The translations under genes and the position numbers were made by a program. This document shows, one piece after another, positions 6,918 through 13,364 of a stretch of 16,512 nucleotides of DNA (positions within the stretch are counted from its first letter, which is position 1; each line of letters opens with the position of its first letter). Source of the stretch: Alphaproteobacteria bacterium. Its GTDB lineage: Bacteria > Pseudomonadota > Alphaproteobacteria > ATCC43930 > CGMCC-115725. A model generated the notes under the pieces. It worked only from the letters and a program-made list of their open reading frames with translations, was not told the DNA's origin and made no database searches. The stretch covers positions 1 to 16,512 of the forward strand of contig JAFAWI010000212.1 in the NCBI GenBank assembly GCA_019241915.1, given 5' to 3'.

Positions 6918-7292
6918 ATGGCAGGCAACGGACAGACGATCATCGACCTCGACCGCAAGCGGATGACCGCGATGGCCGAAAAGGACATCCGGACGCTCAA
7001 CGACATCATCGCCGATGACCTCGTTTATACACATTCCTCGGCCCGGCTCGACACCAAGCAGAGCCTGATTGGCAACATGGAGTCGGGGTCGACGGTCTAC
7101 ACCGCGGTGGTGCCGTCAAACGTCAAGGCGCAGGACCTCGGCGACACGGTGGTGCTGACCGGCGAGTGCAAGATCAGCGTCAATTCCGGCGGCAAAGCCA
7201 ACAGCTTCGGCGTCCGCTTCACCGACGTTTACGCCAACCGCGGCGGCAAGTGGCAGATGGTCGCCTGGCAATCCACCCGCACCCCGGACTGA
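6918..7292 (+). CDS. NTF2-like / DUF4440 (SnoaL-like) family protein
   Basis: A 124-aa single-domain protein with the cone-shaped alpha+beta fold pattern of the NTF2-like superfamily. Helices come first (IIDLDRKRMTAMAEKDIRTLNDIIADDLVYTHSSARLDTKQSLIGNM, residues 8-54), and then strands, with the typical end VRFTDVYANRGGKWQMVAWQSTRTPD (99-124). That last block is the DUF4440 hallmark. Family members are small-molecule-binding proteins, isomerases or dehydratases; DUF4440 proteins mostly have no proven activity. A good AGGGAGAG precedes the ATG at 6918. It is separated from the upstream oxidoreductase by a palindromic repeat and converges with the VOC gene. Function cannot be fixed further. Confidence 0.8.
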   Translation: MAGNGQTIIDLDRKRMTAMAEKDIRTLNDIIADDLVYTHSSARLDTKQSLIGNMESGSTVYTAVVPSNVKAQDLGDTVVLTGECKISVNSGGKANSFGVRFTDVYANRGGKWQMVAWQSTRTPD

Positions 7293-7305
7293 CCGCCACA
7301 TCGCG

Positions 7306-7324
7306 AGGCGCCCGACGGGCGTCT
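7306..7324. terminator. Short hairpin between convergent genes, possible terminator
   Basis: AGGCGCCC (7306-7313) pairs with GGGCGTCT (7317-7324) over a 3-base loop, with one wobble. It lies between the stop codons of two convergent genes, where a two-way terminator would be expected. No T-run follows on either strand, so the call is weak. Confidence 0.35.
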
Positions 7325-7341
7325 GGCAACCGCAGCCGTCG

Positions 7342-8319
7342 TTACATCCCCCTTGCCGCGCGGGCGGCGCGCCGCGCTTTCAGCGCCTGCGCCCGCGGCG
7401 TGTCGATCGGCGGCACGCCGGGCAGCCGCGGGTTGAGACGGCGCGTCTCCCAAACCCAGTCGTCGTCGCCCATCCGATAGCTCTGCTGGCTTTGCATCGG
7501 GTTGCGATTGACCAGCGGCCGCGCATAGAGCGGGTGGGTCATGCTGCGGATCTCGTGTTCGAGTTCGAACAGCGTCTCGTTGGTGTCGACCTCGACGATG
7601 TGCTCGAAGCGGTATTGATAGGCGTTGCTCTCTTCGGTCACCAGCTCGCGCCGCAACAGCTCGCGGTAGGGGCCCGAGAAGTTCTGGACGTAGACCTGGA
7701 TGTGGTGCCCGTCATAGGCCGCCAGCGGCCCGTCGCTCTCGCGGAAGCGCAGCGCCTGCTTGTGGCCGACCCCGACATAAGCGGTCTTTCCCGCGTCCGC
7801 GTCGTTCATCCAGGTCTGCGCCCCGAACATCGCGCGGTAGAAGCGGGCGATGCCGTCGGCGGTGTCCACCGGCACGGCGAATTCGAGATAGGGCATGCCG
7901 AGGCTAATGGCGCCAAAGCGGGCCTCGTCGGGCTCGTGCAGATTGAAGCGGTTGCCCCATGGGCAAGTCACCGCGGCCCCGTCATGAGTCTCCGCGACCG
8001 CGAATCGCGTGCCGGCAAGCGGCTTGCGGACATCGTCGAGGCGCTTGAGCAGCGCGTCGCGGTCGGGTGTCACCAGGCCGATCGCGCCGCGCAGCACCCA
8101 AGGCTCCCCGGCCGGCAGGTGGAACTGGCTCTTGCCGACATTGACCCACATGTTGGCAAGGCCGGTGTTCATGTACGGGTCGCGCGTCAGCCCCAGCCCC
8201 GAAATGTAGAAGGCGCTCGCCAGCGACTGGTCCGGCACCTGCAGGTTGACGTGCTCCAGCATCACGATGTTGCCGAGGTCCTCGGCCTCGCGGTCGTAAT
8301 GCTGCGGCTCGGCGGCCAT
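7342..8319 (-). CDS. VOC-superfamily protein with two glyoxalase-like modules
   Basis: A 325-aa protein with two vicinal-oxygen-chelate modules. The first starts at LEHVNLQVPDQSLASAFYI (21-39) and ends near WGNRFNLHEPDE (121-132). The second runs from GMPYLEFAVPVDTADGIARFY (141-161) to DGHHIQVYV (203-211). An extra tail of about 100 residues includes LFELEHEIRSMTHPLYARPLVNRNP (250-274) and a basic end. Metal ligands such as H23 and E252/E254 are possible but not provable here. The ATG at 8319 is chosen: on the coding strand it has CCGGAGGA upstream, and the open frame further upstream is low-complexity Arg/Ala. The superfamily covers glyoxalases, extradiol dioxygenases and resistance proteins; the long C-terminal tail does not match ordinary glyoxalase I. 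It is divergent from the molybdopterin enzyme gene. Confidence 0.82.
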   Translation of the reverse strand: MAAEPQHYDREAEDLGNIVMLEHVNLQVPDQSLASAFYISGLGLTRDPYMNTGLANMWVNVGKSQFHLPAGEPWVLRGAIGLVTPDRDALLKRLDDVRKPLAGTRFAVAETHDGAAVTCPWGNRFNLHEPDEARFGAISLGMPYLEFAVPVDTADGIARFYRAMFGAQTWMNDADAGKTAYVGVGHKQALRFRESDGPLAAYDGHHIQVYVQNFSGPYRELLRRELVTEESNAYQYRFEHIVEVDTNETLFELEHEIRSMTHPLYARPLVNRNPMQSQQSYRMGDDDWVWETRRLNPRLPGVPPIDTPRAQALKARRAARAARGM

Positions 8320-8655
8320 GGCTTCCTCCGGATCGGATGCTGCACGGATTCTAAGGCGGGTAGCGGAAAATTTGAATCCCGCCGCGCGCCGATGAGCGGG
8401 CGAGGTCGCGCGAACGTCTGCACGGCGGGTTCGATTAGCCCCATCGCGGCGTGCGGGCGGCGCGGGGCCAATCGACGGCCGATCGCGCGGCAGATGCAGG
8501 CCCCGCGTCGCCGCGGAACCGTGGGCCCGTATCCTGCTCGACCTCGCACCGGGCGCGACGATGTTCACCTTCCGACGCGCTCGCTTATGTTTGTCTGCGG
8601 CGCATCCGGCCGCTAAACTCGCCGTCAGCGTCTTGGTTCAGCGAGGAGATACGCC
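8320..8655. other. Divergent intergenic region (336 bases)
   Basis: This is the longest gene-free stretch, between the divergent VOC and molybdopterin-enzyme genes. It is GC-rich, with no strong hairpin-plus-T terminator, no repeat that I can see and no convincing conserved gene. The only points of note are a possible sigma70-type promoter toward the right (8564-8591) and a 32-codon open frame (8561-8659) that overlaps the next start as GTGA. Confidence 0.5.
8564..8591 (+). promoter_or_regulatory. Possible sigma70-type promoter for the molybdopterin enzyme gene
   Basis: TTCACC (8564-8569) and TATGTT (8586-8591) lie 16 bases apart, each matching four of six consensus positions. Transcription would start near 8598 and give a leader of about 58 bases. 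This is the best match in the region, but the match is only moderate. Confidence 0.3.
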
Positions 8656-10929
8656 GTGAACGATGTTGCGCCGTCTCGGTACAAATTTGTCGGAACCCGG
8701 CCGATCCGTCCGGACGGCGTGCCGAAGGTCACCGGCCGGGCGATGTACGCGGCCGATATGGCGATGCCGGGCGCGCTCTACGGCAAGATCGTCCGCTCGC
8801 CGCACGCTCATGCGCGCATCAAGTCGATCAATACCGAGAAGGCGAAGGCGCTGCCCGGTGTGCGGGCCGTGATCACCGGCGCCGACTTCCCGGACCACAA
8901 GTTCGAATACATCGGCCCCGAGCGCGTCGCGGTTAACTTCTGGCACGTATCGCGCAATGTGATGGCCAAGGAAAAGGCGCTCTACGAGGGTCATGCGGTC
9001 GCCGCGATCGCCGCGATCTCGAAAGAGGTCGCCGAGGAAGCCGAAGCGCTGATCGAGATCGAATACGAAGTGCTGCCGCACGCGATCGACGTCGATGAGG
9101 CGATGAAGGAAGACGCGCCGCTGCTCTTTGAGGACATGATCACCCGCGGCATCGAGCCGCCGCCGACCAAGCCGTCGAACATCTCCAAAAAGCTCGAATT
9201 TGCGATCGGCGATGTCGAAAAGGGCTTTGCCGAGGCCGATGTCGTGGTCGAAAAGGACTTCAAGACGGCTGCCGTGCACCAGGGCTATATTGAGCCGCAT
9301 GCCTGCAGCGTCCGGATGGATGCCGACGGCCAGGGCGAGATATGGTCGTCGAGCCAGGGGCATTTCGTCGTCCGCGCGCTGACCGCCAAGCTGCTCGACA
9401 TCCCGGTCGGCAATCTGCGCGCGATCCCGGCCGAGATCGGCGGCGGGTTCGGCGGCAAGACGGTCGTCTATGTCGAGCCGGTCGCGGCGATGCTGTCGAA
9501 GAAGACTGGGCGGCCGGTCAAGATCACGATGAGCCGCGACGAAGTGTTTAAGGCCACTGGGCCGACCTCCGGCGCGTCGATGACGGTCAAGATGGGGGTC
9601 AAAAAGGACGGCACGATCACGGCCGCCCAGGGCGTCTTCAAGTTCCAGGCGGGCGCCTTCCCGGGCTCGCCGGTCATGAACGGTTGCCTCTGCGCGTTTG
9701 CGCCCTATGAGATCGAGAACCAGCACACGGTTGGCTACGACGTGGTGTGCAACCGGCCGAAATCCGCGGCCTATCGTGCCCCCGGCTCGCCGATCTCGGC
9801 CTTTGCGGTCGAGAGCGTGCTCGACATCTGCGCCAAGAAGATCGGCATGGACCCGGTCGAGTTACGCCTCAAAAACGCGGCCAAGCCCGGCACACCGATG
9901 ATCTACGGGCCGAAGCTGGCGCATGGCGGTTACATCGAGACGCTGGAAGCGGTGAAAAACCACCCCGAATACAAGAAGCCGCTCGGGCCTAATCAGGGCC
10001 GTGGAGTCGCGTCGGGCTACTGGTTCAACGGCGGCGGCGAATCGAGCGCCACGATCCAGGTCAACGCCGACGGAACGATCACCGTCGCCACCGGCAGCGT
10101 CGATGTCGGCGGCTCGCGCGCCTCGATGGCGCTGATGGCCGCCGAAACCTTCGGCGTCCCGTATGAGAATGTCCGCGCGATCGTCGCCGACACGTCGTCG
10201 GTAGGCTACACCCATGTGACCGGCGGCAGCCGCGTCACCTTCGCGACCGGCACCGCGGTCGTCGATGCGGCGAAGAAGGCGATCGACGAGTTGCGCGCCC
10301 GCGCCGCGATGATCTGGGACGTCGATGTCGACGCCGTTGTCTGGGAAGAGGGCGCCGCCAAGCCGGCCTCGAGCAATGTCGGCGACTTCAAGCCGATGCC
10401 GCTCAAGGAGCTGGCCGGCAAGGCGGCGGTGACCGGCGGGCCGATCACCACCGCGGCTTCGGTCAACGCGGGCGGCCAGGCGCCGGGTTTCGCGACGCAG
10501 TTCTGCGATGTCGAGGTCGATCCGGAAACCGGCAAGGTCACCATCCTGCGCTTTGTCGCGGCGCAGGATGTCGGCACCGCGATCCACCCCTCTTATGTCG
10601 AGGGACAGATCCAGGGCGGCGTCGTGCAGGGCATCGGCTGGGCGCCGTCGGAGGAATACATCTACAACCAGCGCGGTCAGCTCGATAACGCCGGCTTCCT
10701 CGACTACCGCTGCCCGGTCGCGAGCGACCTGCCGATGATCGAGGCGCTGATGGTCGAGGTGCCGAACCCGACGCACCCGTACGGCGCCAAGGGTGTCGGC
10801 GAGGTCAACATCTGCCCGCCGATGGCGGCGATCGCCAACGCAATCGACAACGCGATCGGTCGGCGGCTGACCGAGCTGCCGATGTCGCCGCCGAAAATTC
10901 GCGCGGCGCTCGACCACGCGGCGGATTAG
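8656..10929 (+). CDS. Xanthine dehydrogenase family molybdopterin-binding (large) subunit
   Basis: A 757-aa catalytic subunit of a molybdenum hydroxylase. The N-terminal part (KVTGRAMYAADMAMPGALYGKIVRSPHAHARI, 24-55) is the hammerhead domain. The molybdopterin-binding part shows SSSQGHF (231-237), IGGGFGGK (261-268), AAYRAPGS (371-378), VDVGGSRAS (482-490), TGGSRVTFATG (522-532) and the catalytic glutamate in KGVGE (E716). The AYRAPG loop differs from the AYRCSFR loop of true aerobic CO dehydrogenase, so it is not a form I CoxL. GTG at 8656 is the start, with GAGGAG at 8643-8648. Such subunits normally work with a 2Fe-2S subunit and an FAD subunit; neither is found in this window, so partners lie elsewhere or the enzyme is of the large-subunit-only type. 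A ThiS/MoaD-like gene follows. The substrate (N-heterocycle, aldehyde or acyl-CoA) is unknown. Confidence 0.93.
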   Translation: MNDVAPSRYKFVGTRPIRPDGVPKVTGRAMYAADMAMPGALYGKIVRSPHAHARIKSINTEKAKALPGVRAVITGADFPDHKFEYIGPERVAVNFWHVSRNVMAKEKALYEGHAVAAIAAISKEVAEEAEALIEIEYEVLPHAIDVDEAMKEDAPLLFEDMITRGIEPPPTKPSNISKKLEFAIGDVEKGFAEADVVVEKDFKTAAVHQGYIEPHACSVRMDADGQGEIWSSSQGHFVVRALTAKLLDIPVGNLRAIPAEIGGGFGGKTVVYVEPVAAMLSKKTGRPVKITMSRDEVFKATGPTSGASMTVKMGVKKDGTITAAQGVFKFQAGAFPGSPVMNGCLCAFAPYEIENQHTVGYDVVCNRPKSAAYRAPGSPISAFAVESVLDICAKKIGMDPVELRLKNAAKPGTPMIYGPKLAHGGYIETLEAVKNHPEYKKPLGPNQGRGVASGYWFNGGGESSATIQVNADGTITVATGSVDVGGSRASMALMAAETFGVPYENVRAIVADTSSVGYTHVTGGSRVTFATGTAVVDAAKKAIDELRARAAMIWDVDVDAVVWEEGAAKPASSNVGDFKPMPLKELAGKAAVTGGPITTAASVNAGGQAPGFATQFCDVEVDPETGKVTILRFVAAQDVGTAIHPSYVEGQIQGGVVQGIGWAPSEEYIYNQRGQLDNAGFLDYRCPVASDLPMIEALMVEVPNPTHPYGAKGVGEVNICPPMAAIANAIDNAIGRRLTELPMSPPKIRAALDHAAD

Positions 10930-10949
10930 CAACATTCTGCATGGCAGCT

Positions 10950-11023
10950 GCCCTTCACCCTCCGAGCGCTGCGCGCCGGGTCCTTCCTCCTTCCCGCTGT
11001 GGGGAGAGGGAGGGGTGATGGGC
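10950..11023. repeat. Palindromic intergenic repeat B
   Basis: GCCCTTCACCCTCC (10950-10963) is an imperfect inverted match to GGGAGGGGTGATGGGC (11008-11023), and the inside (CTCCTTCCC, then GGGGAGAGGGAG) also folds. Elements of this wording, pyrimidine-rich arm then purine-rich arm, are common between genes of alphaproteobacteria. It starts 20 bases behind the stop of the molybdopterin enzyme. Confidence 0.65.
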
Positions 11024-11061
11024 CACTGCCAGCCCCGCGCACAAGCGAGCGGATAATCGCC

Positions 11062-11319
11062 ATGCCGACAGCGCAGGTAAACCTGACCAGCGGCTTTAGC
11101 CGGCGCTACACCGGCGGGCGGCGCGAGTTCGAGATCGAGGCGAAGAGCCTGCGCGACGTCATCAAGGCGCTCGACAAGATGTATCCCGGGCTCGGCGAAC
11201 ACCTCGAGACCGAGACGACGGTCGCGATCGACGGGCAGATTCACGACGAGCCCGGATATTTCCAAAAGCTGCGTGACGGCAGCGAGGTGTTCTTTATCCC
11301 CAAGCTCGAAGGCGGCTGA
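11062..11319 (+). CDS. ThiS/MoaD-family sulfur carrier-like protein
   Basis: An 85-aa ubiquitin-fold protein ending in -LEGG. The family marks are the N-terminal strand, SLRDVIKALDKMYPGLGEHL (29-48), TVAIDGQIHDEP (53-64), LRDGSEVFFIPKLEGG (70-85), and the terminal Gly-Gly that is adenylated and thiocarboxylated in MoaD and ThiS. MoaD supplies sulfur for molybdopterin synthesis, which fits the molybdenum enzyme gene just upstream; other members feed thiamine, tungstopterin or thio-modification pathways. The ATG at 11062 is chosen (GAGCGGA about eight bases ahead); the longer frame from 10999 begins inside a repeat and is not likely. It ends five bases before the earliest possible mnmA start, so the two are probably co-transcribed, or closely spaced. 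No moaE or E1-like moeB/thiF is seen in the window. Confidence 0.85.
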   Translation: MPTAQVNLTSGFSRRYTGGRREFEIEAKSLRDVIKALDKMYPGLGEHLETETTVAIDGQIHDEPGYFQKLRDGSEVFFIPKLEGG

Positions 11320-11359
11320 TCCGATTGAAACGCCGCCGCGCGCGATCGTCTGCGGGTGC

Positions 11360-11387
11360 GTGCAAATTGGCCGGCGACGCCTATATT
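11360..11387 (+). promoter_or_regulatory. Possible promoter giving a leaderless mnmA transcript
   Basis: TATATT at 11382-11387 is a good -10 box, six bases before the ATG at 11394, which would put the transcription start on or next to the start codon. The matching -35 box is weak (GTGCAA at 11360-11365, spacing 16). No Shine-Dalgarno sequence lies before that ATG, which agrees with a leaderless start. Confidence 0.35.
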
Positions 11388-11393
11388 CCGCCG

Positions 11394-12512
11394 ATGCTGC
11401 CGCTCATCGACCTCGACCTGCCGGGCGATCCCGCCGACCATCGCGTTGTCGTCGCGATGTCGGGCGGCGTCGATTCGTCGCTGGTCGCGGCGCTGTTGGC
11501 GCGCGCCGGCCATAATGTCGTCGGCGTCACGCTTCAGCTCTACAATCACGGAACGGCAGTCGGCAGGAAGGGCGCGTGCTGCGTCGGGCAGGATGTGCGC
11601 GACGCCGCCGAGGTGGCGGCGCAGCTCGCGATCCCGCATTACGTTCTTGACTATGAGGCGCGGTTCCGCGCCGCGGTAATCGAGGATTTCGCCGACAGCT
11701 ACAGCCGGGGCGAGACCCCGATCCCCTGCATCCGTTGCAACGAGCGGGTCAAGTTTCGCGACCTGCTCGGCGTCGCCCGCGATCTCGGCGCCGCCGCGCT
11801 CGCCACCGGTCATTACGCGCGCCGGTCGCGCGGCGCTGCCGGGCCTGAGCTGCACCGCGCCGCCGATCCGGCGCGTGACCAGAGCTATTTCCTCTGCCGC
11901 ACGACGCACGACGAGCTCGATTTCCTGCGGTTCCCGCTCGGCGACTTGAAAAAAGACCAAGTTCGCGCGCTCGCGGCCGAGCTCGCGTTGCCGGTCGCCA
12001 CCAAGCCCGACAGCCAGGACATCTGCTTTGTCCCGCACGGTTCCTACGCCGATGTCGTCACCCGCTTTCGCCCGGAGGCGGGCGAGGCGGGCGACATAGT
12101 CGATGAGGACGGCGCCGTCCTTGGCCGCCATCGCGGCATCGCGCATTTCACCGTCGGCCAGCGCAAGGGGCTGGGCGTCGCCGCAGCCGAGCCGCTTTAC
12201 GTGCTGCGCCTCGACACCGCGCGGCGGCAGGTTGTTGTCGGCCCCGCGAGCGCGCTGCCGCAGATCCGAATTCGCATAGGCGACCTCAACTGGCTCGGCC
12301 CGCCGCTCGCAGCCGGCGAGGCGCGCCGCGTCACCGCCAAGCTGCGCTCGGCGCAGCCGCCAGTGCCGGCGACACTCGCCGCCTCCCGCGATGACGGCGA
12401 CGCCGAACTGACGCTCGCCGCACCGGCCGGCGCTGTCGCACCGGGCCAGGCCGCCGTGCTTTATGACGGCGACCGACTGCTTGGCGGCGGCTGGATCAGG
12501 CGCACGGCTTGA
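11394..12512 (+). CDS. mnmA: tRNA-specific 2-thiouridylase MnmA
   Basis: Catalyses ATP-dependent 2-thiolation of the wobble uridine in tRNA(Lys), tRNA(Glu) and tRNA(Gln). The 372-aa length is normal. Visible parts: PP-loop SGGVDSS (23-29) for adenylation; CIRCNERVKF, with the catalytic cysteine C115 by analogy with Escherichia coli C102; ATGHYAR (137-143); the DQSYFL block (162-167); KPDSQDICFV, with the second catalytic cysteine C211; FTVGQRKGLG; and the C-terminal beta-barrel ending in LLGGGWI. Two starts are possible: TTG at 11325 adds 23 basic residues and sits behind GAAGG, while ATG at 11394 fits the usual family start and may be leaderless. Upstream is a ThiS/MoaD-like gene; the stop codon overlaps the -35 box of the tRNA gene that follows. 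Confidence 0.96.
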   Translation: MLPLIDLDLPGDPADHRVVVAMSGGVDSSLVAALLARAGHNVVGVTLQLYNHGTAVGRKGACCVGQDVRDAAEVAAQLAIPHYVLDYEARFRAAVIEDFADSYSRGETPIPCIRCNERVKFRDLLGVARDLGAAALATGHYARRSRGAAGPELHRAADPARDQSYFLCRTTHDELDFLRFPLGDLKKDQVRALAAELALPVATKPDSQDICFVPHGSYADVVTRFRPEAGEAGDIVDEDGAVLGRHRGIAHFTVGQRKGLGVAAAEPLYVLRLDTARRQVVVGPASALPQIRIRIGDLNWLGPPLAAGEARRVTAKLRSAQPPVPATLAASRDDGDAELTLAAPAGAVAPGQAAVLYDGDRLLGGGWIRRTA

Positions 12513-12537
12513 CCGGGTTTCGGCCATCTCCTATATG
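12509..12537 (+). promoter_or_regulatory. Sigma70-type promoter of the tRNA(CAT) gene
   Basis: TTGACC (12509-12514) and TATATG (12532-12537) stand exactly 17 bases apart, five of six matches at -35 and four of six at -10. Transcription would start near 12544, giving a precursor with a 5' leader of about six bases. The TGA in the -35 box is the stop codon of mnmA. Confidence 0.7.
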
Positions 12538-12549
12538 CGGTGCCCGGCT

Positions 12550-12626
12550 GGCGGGGTAGCTCAGTTGGTCAGAGCAGCGGACTCATAAGCCGAAGGTCGG
12601 CGGTTCAAATCCGCCCCCCGCTACCA
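12550..12626 (+). tRNA. tRNA with anticodon CAT (elongator Met or Ile2)
   Basis: A full cloverleaf of 77 bases including an encoded CCA (12624-12626). Acceptor stem GGCGGGG (12550-12556) pairs with CCCCGCT (12616-12622), one G-T pair at the end. The D arm is GCTC/GAGC with loop AGTTGGTCA. The anticodon loop is CTCATAA, anticodon CAT at 12584-12586. The T arm is GGCGG-TTCAAAT-CCGCC, and the discriminator base is A. Position 1 pairs, so it is not the initiator. CAT can mean elongator Met or, after lysidine modification, Ile; this cannot be settled by eye. The anticodon stem is odd: only the three middle pairs are Watson-Crick, with G27-A43 and A31-G39 opposed. Confidence 0.92.
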
Positions 12627-12682
12627 GCACCCTCCAATTCTATCAGTCTAAGCAGAGCGCGCCGTACGGGTTCGCCGGCACG

Positions 12683-12708
12683 GGAACGTCGGTGCCCCGC
12701 CCGCTGTT
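12683..12708 (+). promoter_or_regulatory. Candidate EcfG-type (general stress) promoter
   Basis: GGAAC at 12683-12687 is followed after 17 bases by TGTT (12705-12708). The alphaproteobacterial EcfG consensus is GGAAC, 16-17 bases, CGTT, so only one base of the -10 part differs. It lies 39 bases ahead of the first of three small secreted-protein genes. Such a short pattern can arise by chance. Confidence 0.3.
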
Positions 12709-12747
12709 CGCAGATCGGGAAAATATCGCAGCGAAGGTCCGCTCATC

Positions 12748-13011
12748 ATGAACCGCTCGGGCATCGCCGGCGCAACCCTCGCCGTCACCCTCGCAGCCGC
12801 GGTGCTCGCCCGGGCCGAACCCCCGCACCTGGCTCCGCCTGCCTCTCCCTCGGTGCTGGTGCCGGCCGAGCGGATGCGGCTGCCCGACCAGCTTCCGCCC
12901 ACCCCGACCGCGCTTCCGGAACCCCAGCCGAAAATCGATTGCGGCCCGCCGGCCGCTTCGCCCACCGGGTCGCCTGGCGCGCTGCCGGCGGCGAACCAGT
13001 CTTGCCCGTAG
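12748..13011 (+). CDS. Small secreted Pro-rich two-cysteine protein, copy 1 (87 aa)
   Basis: No known family recognised. Residues 1-23 are a signal peptide (MNRSGIAGATLAVTLAAAVL, then A-R-A just before the cut), leaving a mature protein of about 64 residues. The mature part is very rich in Pro and Ala and has exactly two cysteines, C65 (IDCGPP) and C86, the last but one residue. The N-terminus reads M-x-R-S-x-I-A-G-A-x-L-A, the same pattern as the next gene, so the two are likely duplicates. The start has GAAGG ten bases ahead. It lies 34 bases before copy 2 and may be driven by the EcfG-like site at 12683. The product should reach the periplasm or outside, with a possible single disulfide. 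Function unknown. Confidence 0.65.
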   Translation: MNRSGIAGATLAVTLAAAVLARAEPPHLAPPASPSVLVPAERMRLPDQLPPTPTALPEPQPKIDCGPPAASPTGSPGALPAANQSCP

Positions 13012-13045
13012 ACGAACCTGTCCTGCCAGCAGAAAGGAGAGCACG

Positions 13046-13342
13046 ATGACCCGTTCCGTGATCGCCGGTGCGGCGTTGGCGATGGTTGTTGGCCCTGGCG
13101 GTTTGGCCCAGGCGCAGACCGCGGCGCCGGTCCCGCCGCTCGCGACTCCGGTACCGCCGGCCGTCGTCGACCCGCATGGCCCCGACTTGATCATCGGCGG
13201 CAACGAAGATCCGGCACTGCATTACGTCGGCGACGGCATCCTGGTCTACGATCTGCGAGGCGGCAAGATGATCAACTGCCAGACGGCGGGTGCGCCTGCG
13301 GCCGGCTCGATCGGTCAGAAGCTGAGCCATCCCTGCCGTTAG
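13046..13342 (+). CDS. Small secreted two-cysteine protein, copy 2 (98 aa)
   Basis: No known family recognised. It starts MTRSVIAGAALAMVVGPGG, with a signal peptide ending A-Q-A at residues 21-23. The mature part of about 75 residues has a Pro-rich start (25-44), then a more structured section, HGPDLIIGGNEDPALHYVG (44-62), GILVYDLRGGKMINC (64-78), and two cysteines, C78 and C97, again with the second as penultimate residue. AAAGGAGAG stands well placed before the ATG, so translation is well supported. It is the longest and most protein-like of the three tandem genes, with 22 bases to the next one. A soluble periplasmic or secreted role is likely from the signal peptide; there is nothing enzymatic to see. 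Confidence 0.75.
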   Translation: MTRSVIAGAALAMVVGPGGLAQAQTAAPVPPLATPVPPAVVDPHGPDLIIGGNEDPALHYVGDGILVYDLRGGKMINCQTAGAPAAGSIGQKLSHPCR

Positions 13343-13364
13343 GGCGGGCGCCGGGAGGAGACAG

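Noticed and set aside
5763..7034. 423-codon minus-strand frame across the oxidoreductase and the repeat
   Set aside because: It overlaps two well-supported plus-strand genes and a palindromic repeat and has no recognisable motifs.
8656..10929. Aerobic CO dehydrogenase large subunit (coxL)
   Set aside because: The active-site loop reads AYRAPGS and not the AYRCSFR of form I enzymes, and coxM/coxS are absent.
9862..11265. 467-codon minus-strand frame opposite the molybdopterin enzyme and sulfur carrier
   Set aside because: It overlaps two genes with clear family motifs and runs through repeat B; the content is Arg/Asp/Ala-rich shadow sequence.
11241..12527. 428-codon minus-strand frame opposite mnmA
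   Set aside because: mnmA carries every catalytic motif; the opposite frame has none.
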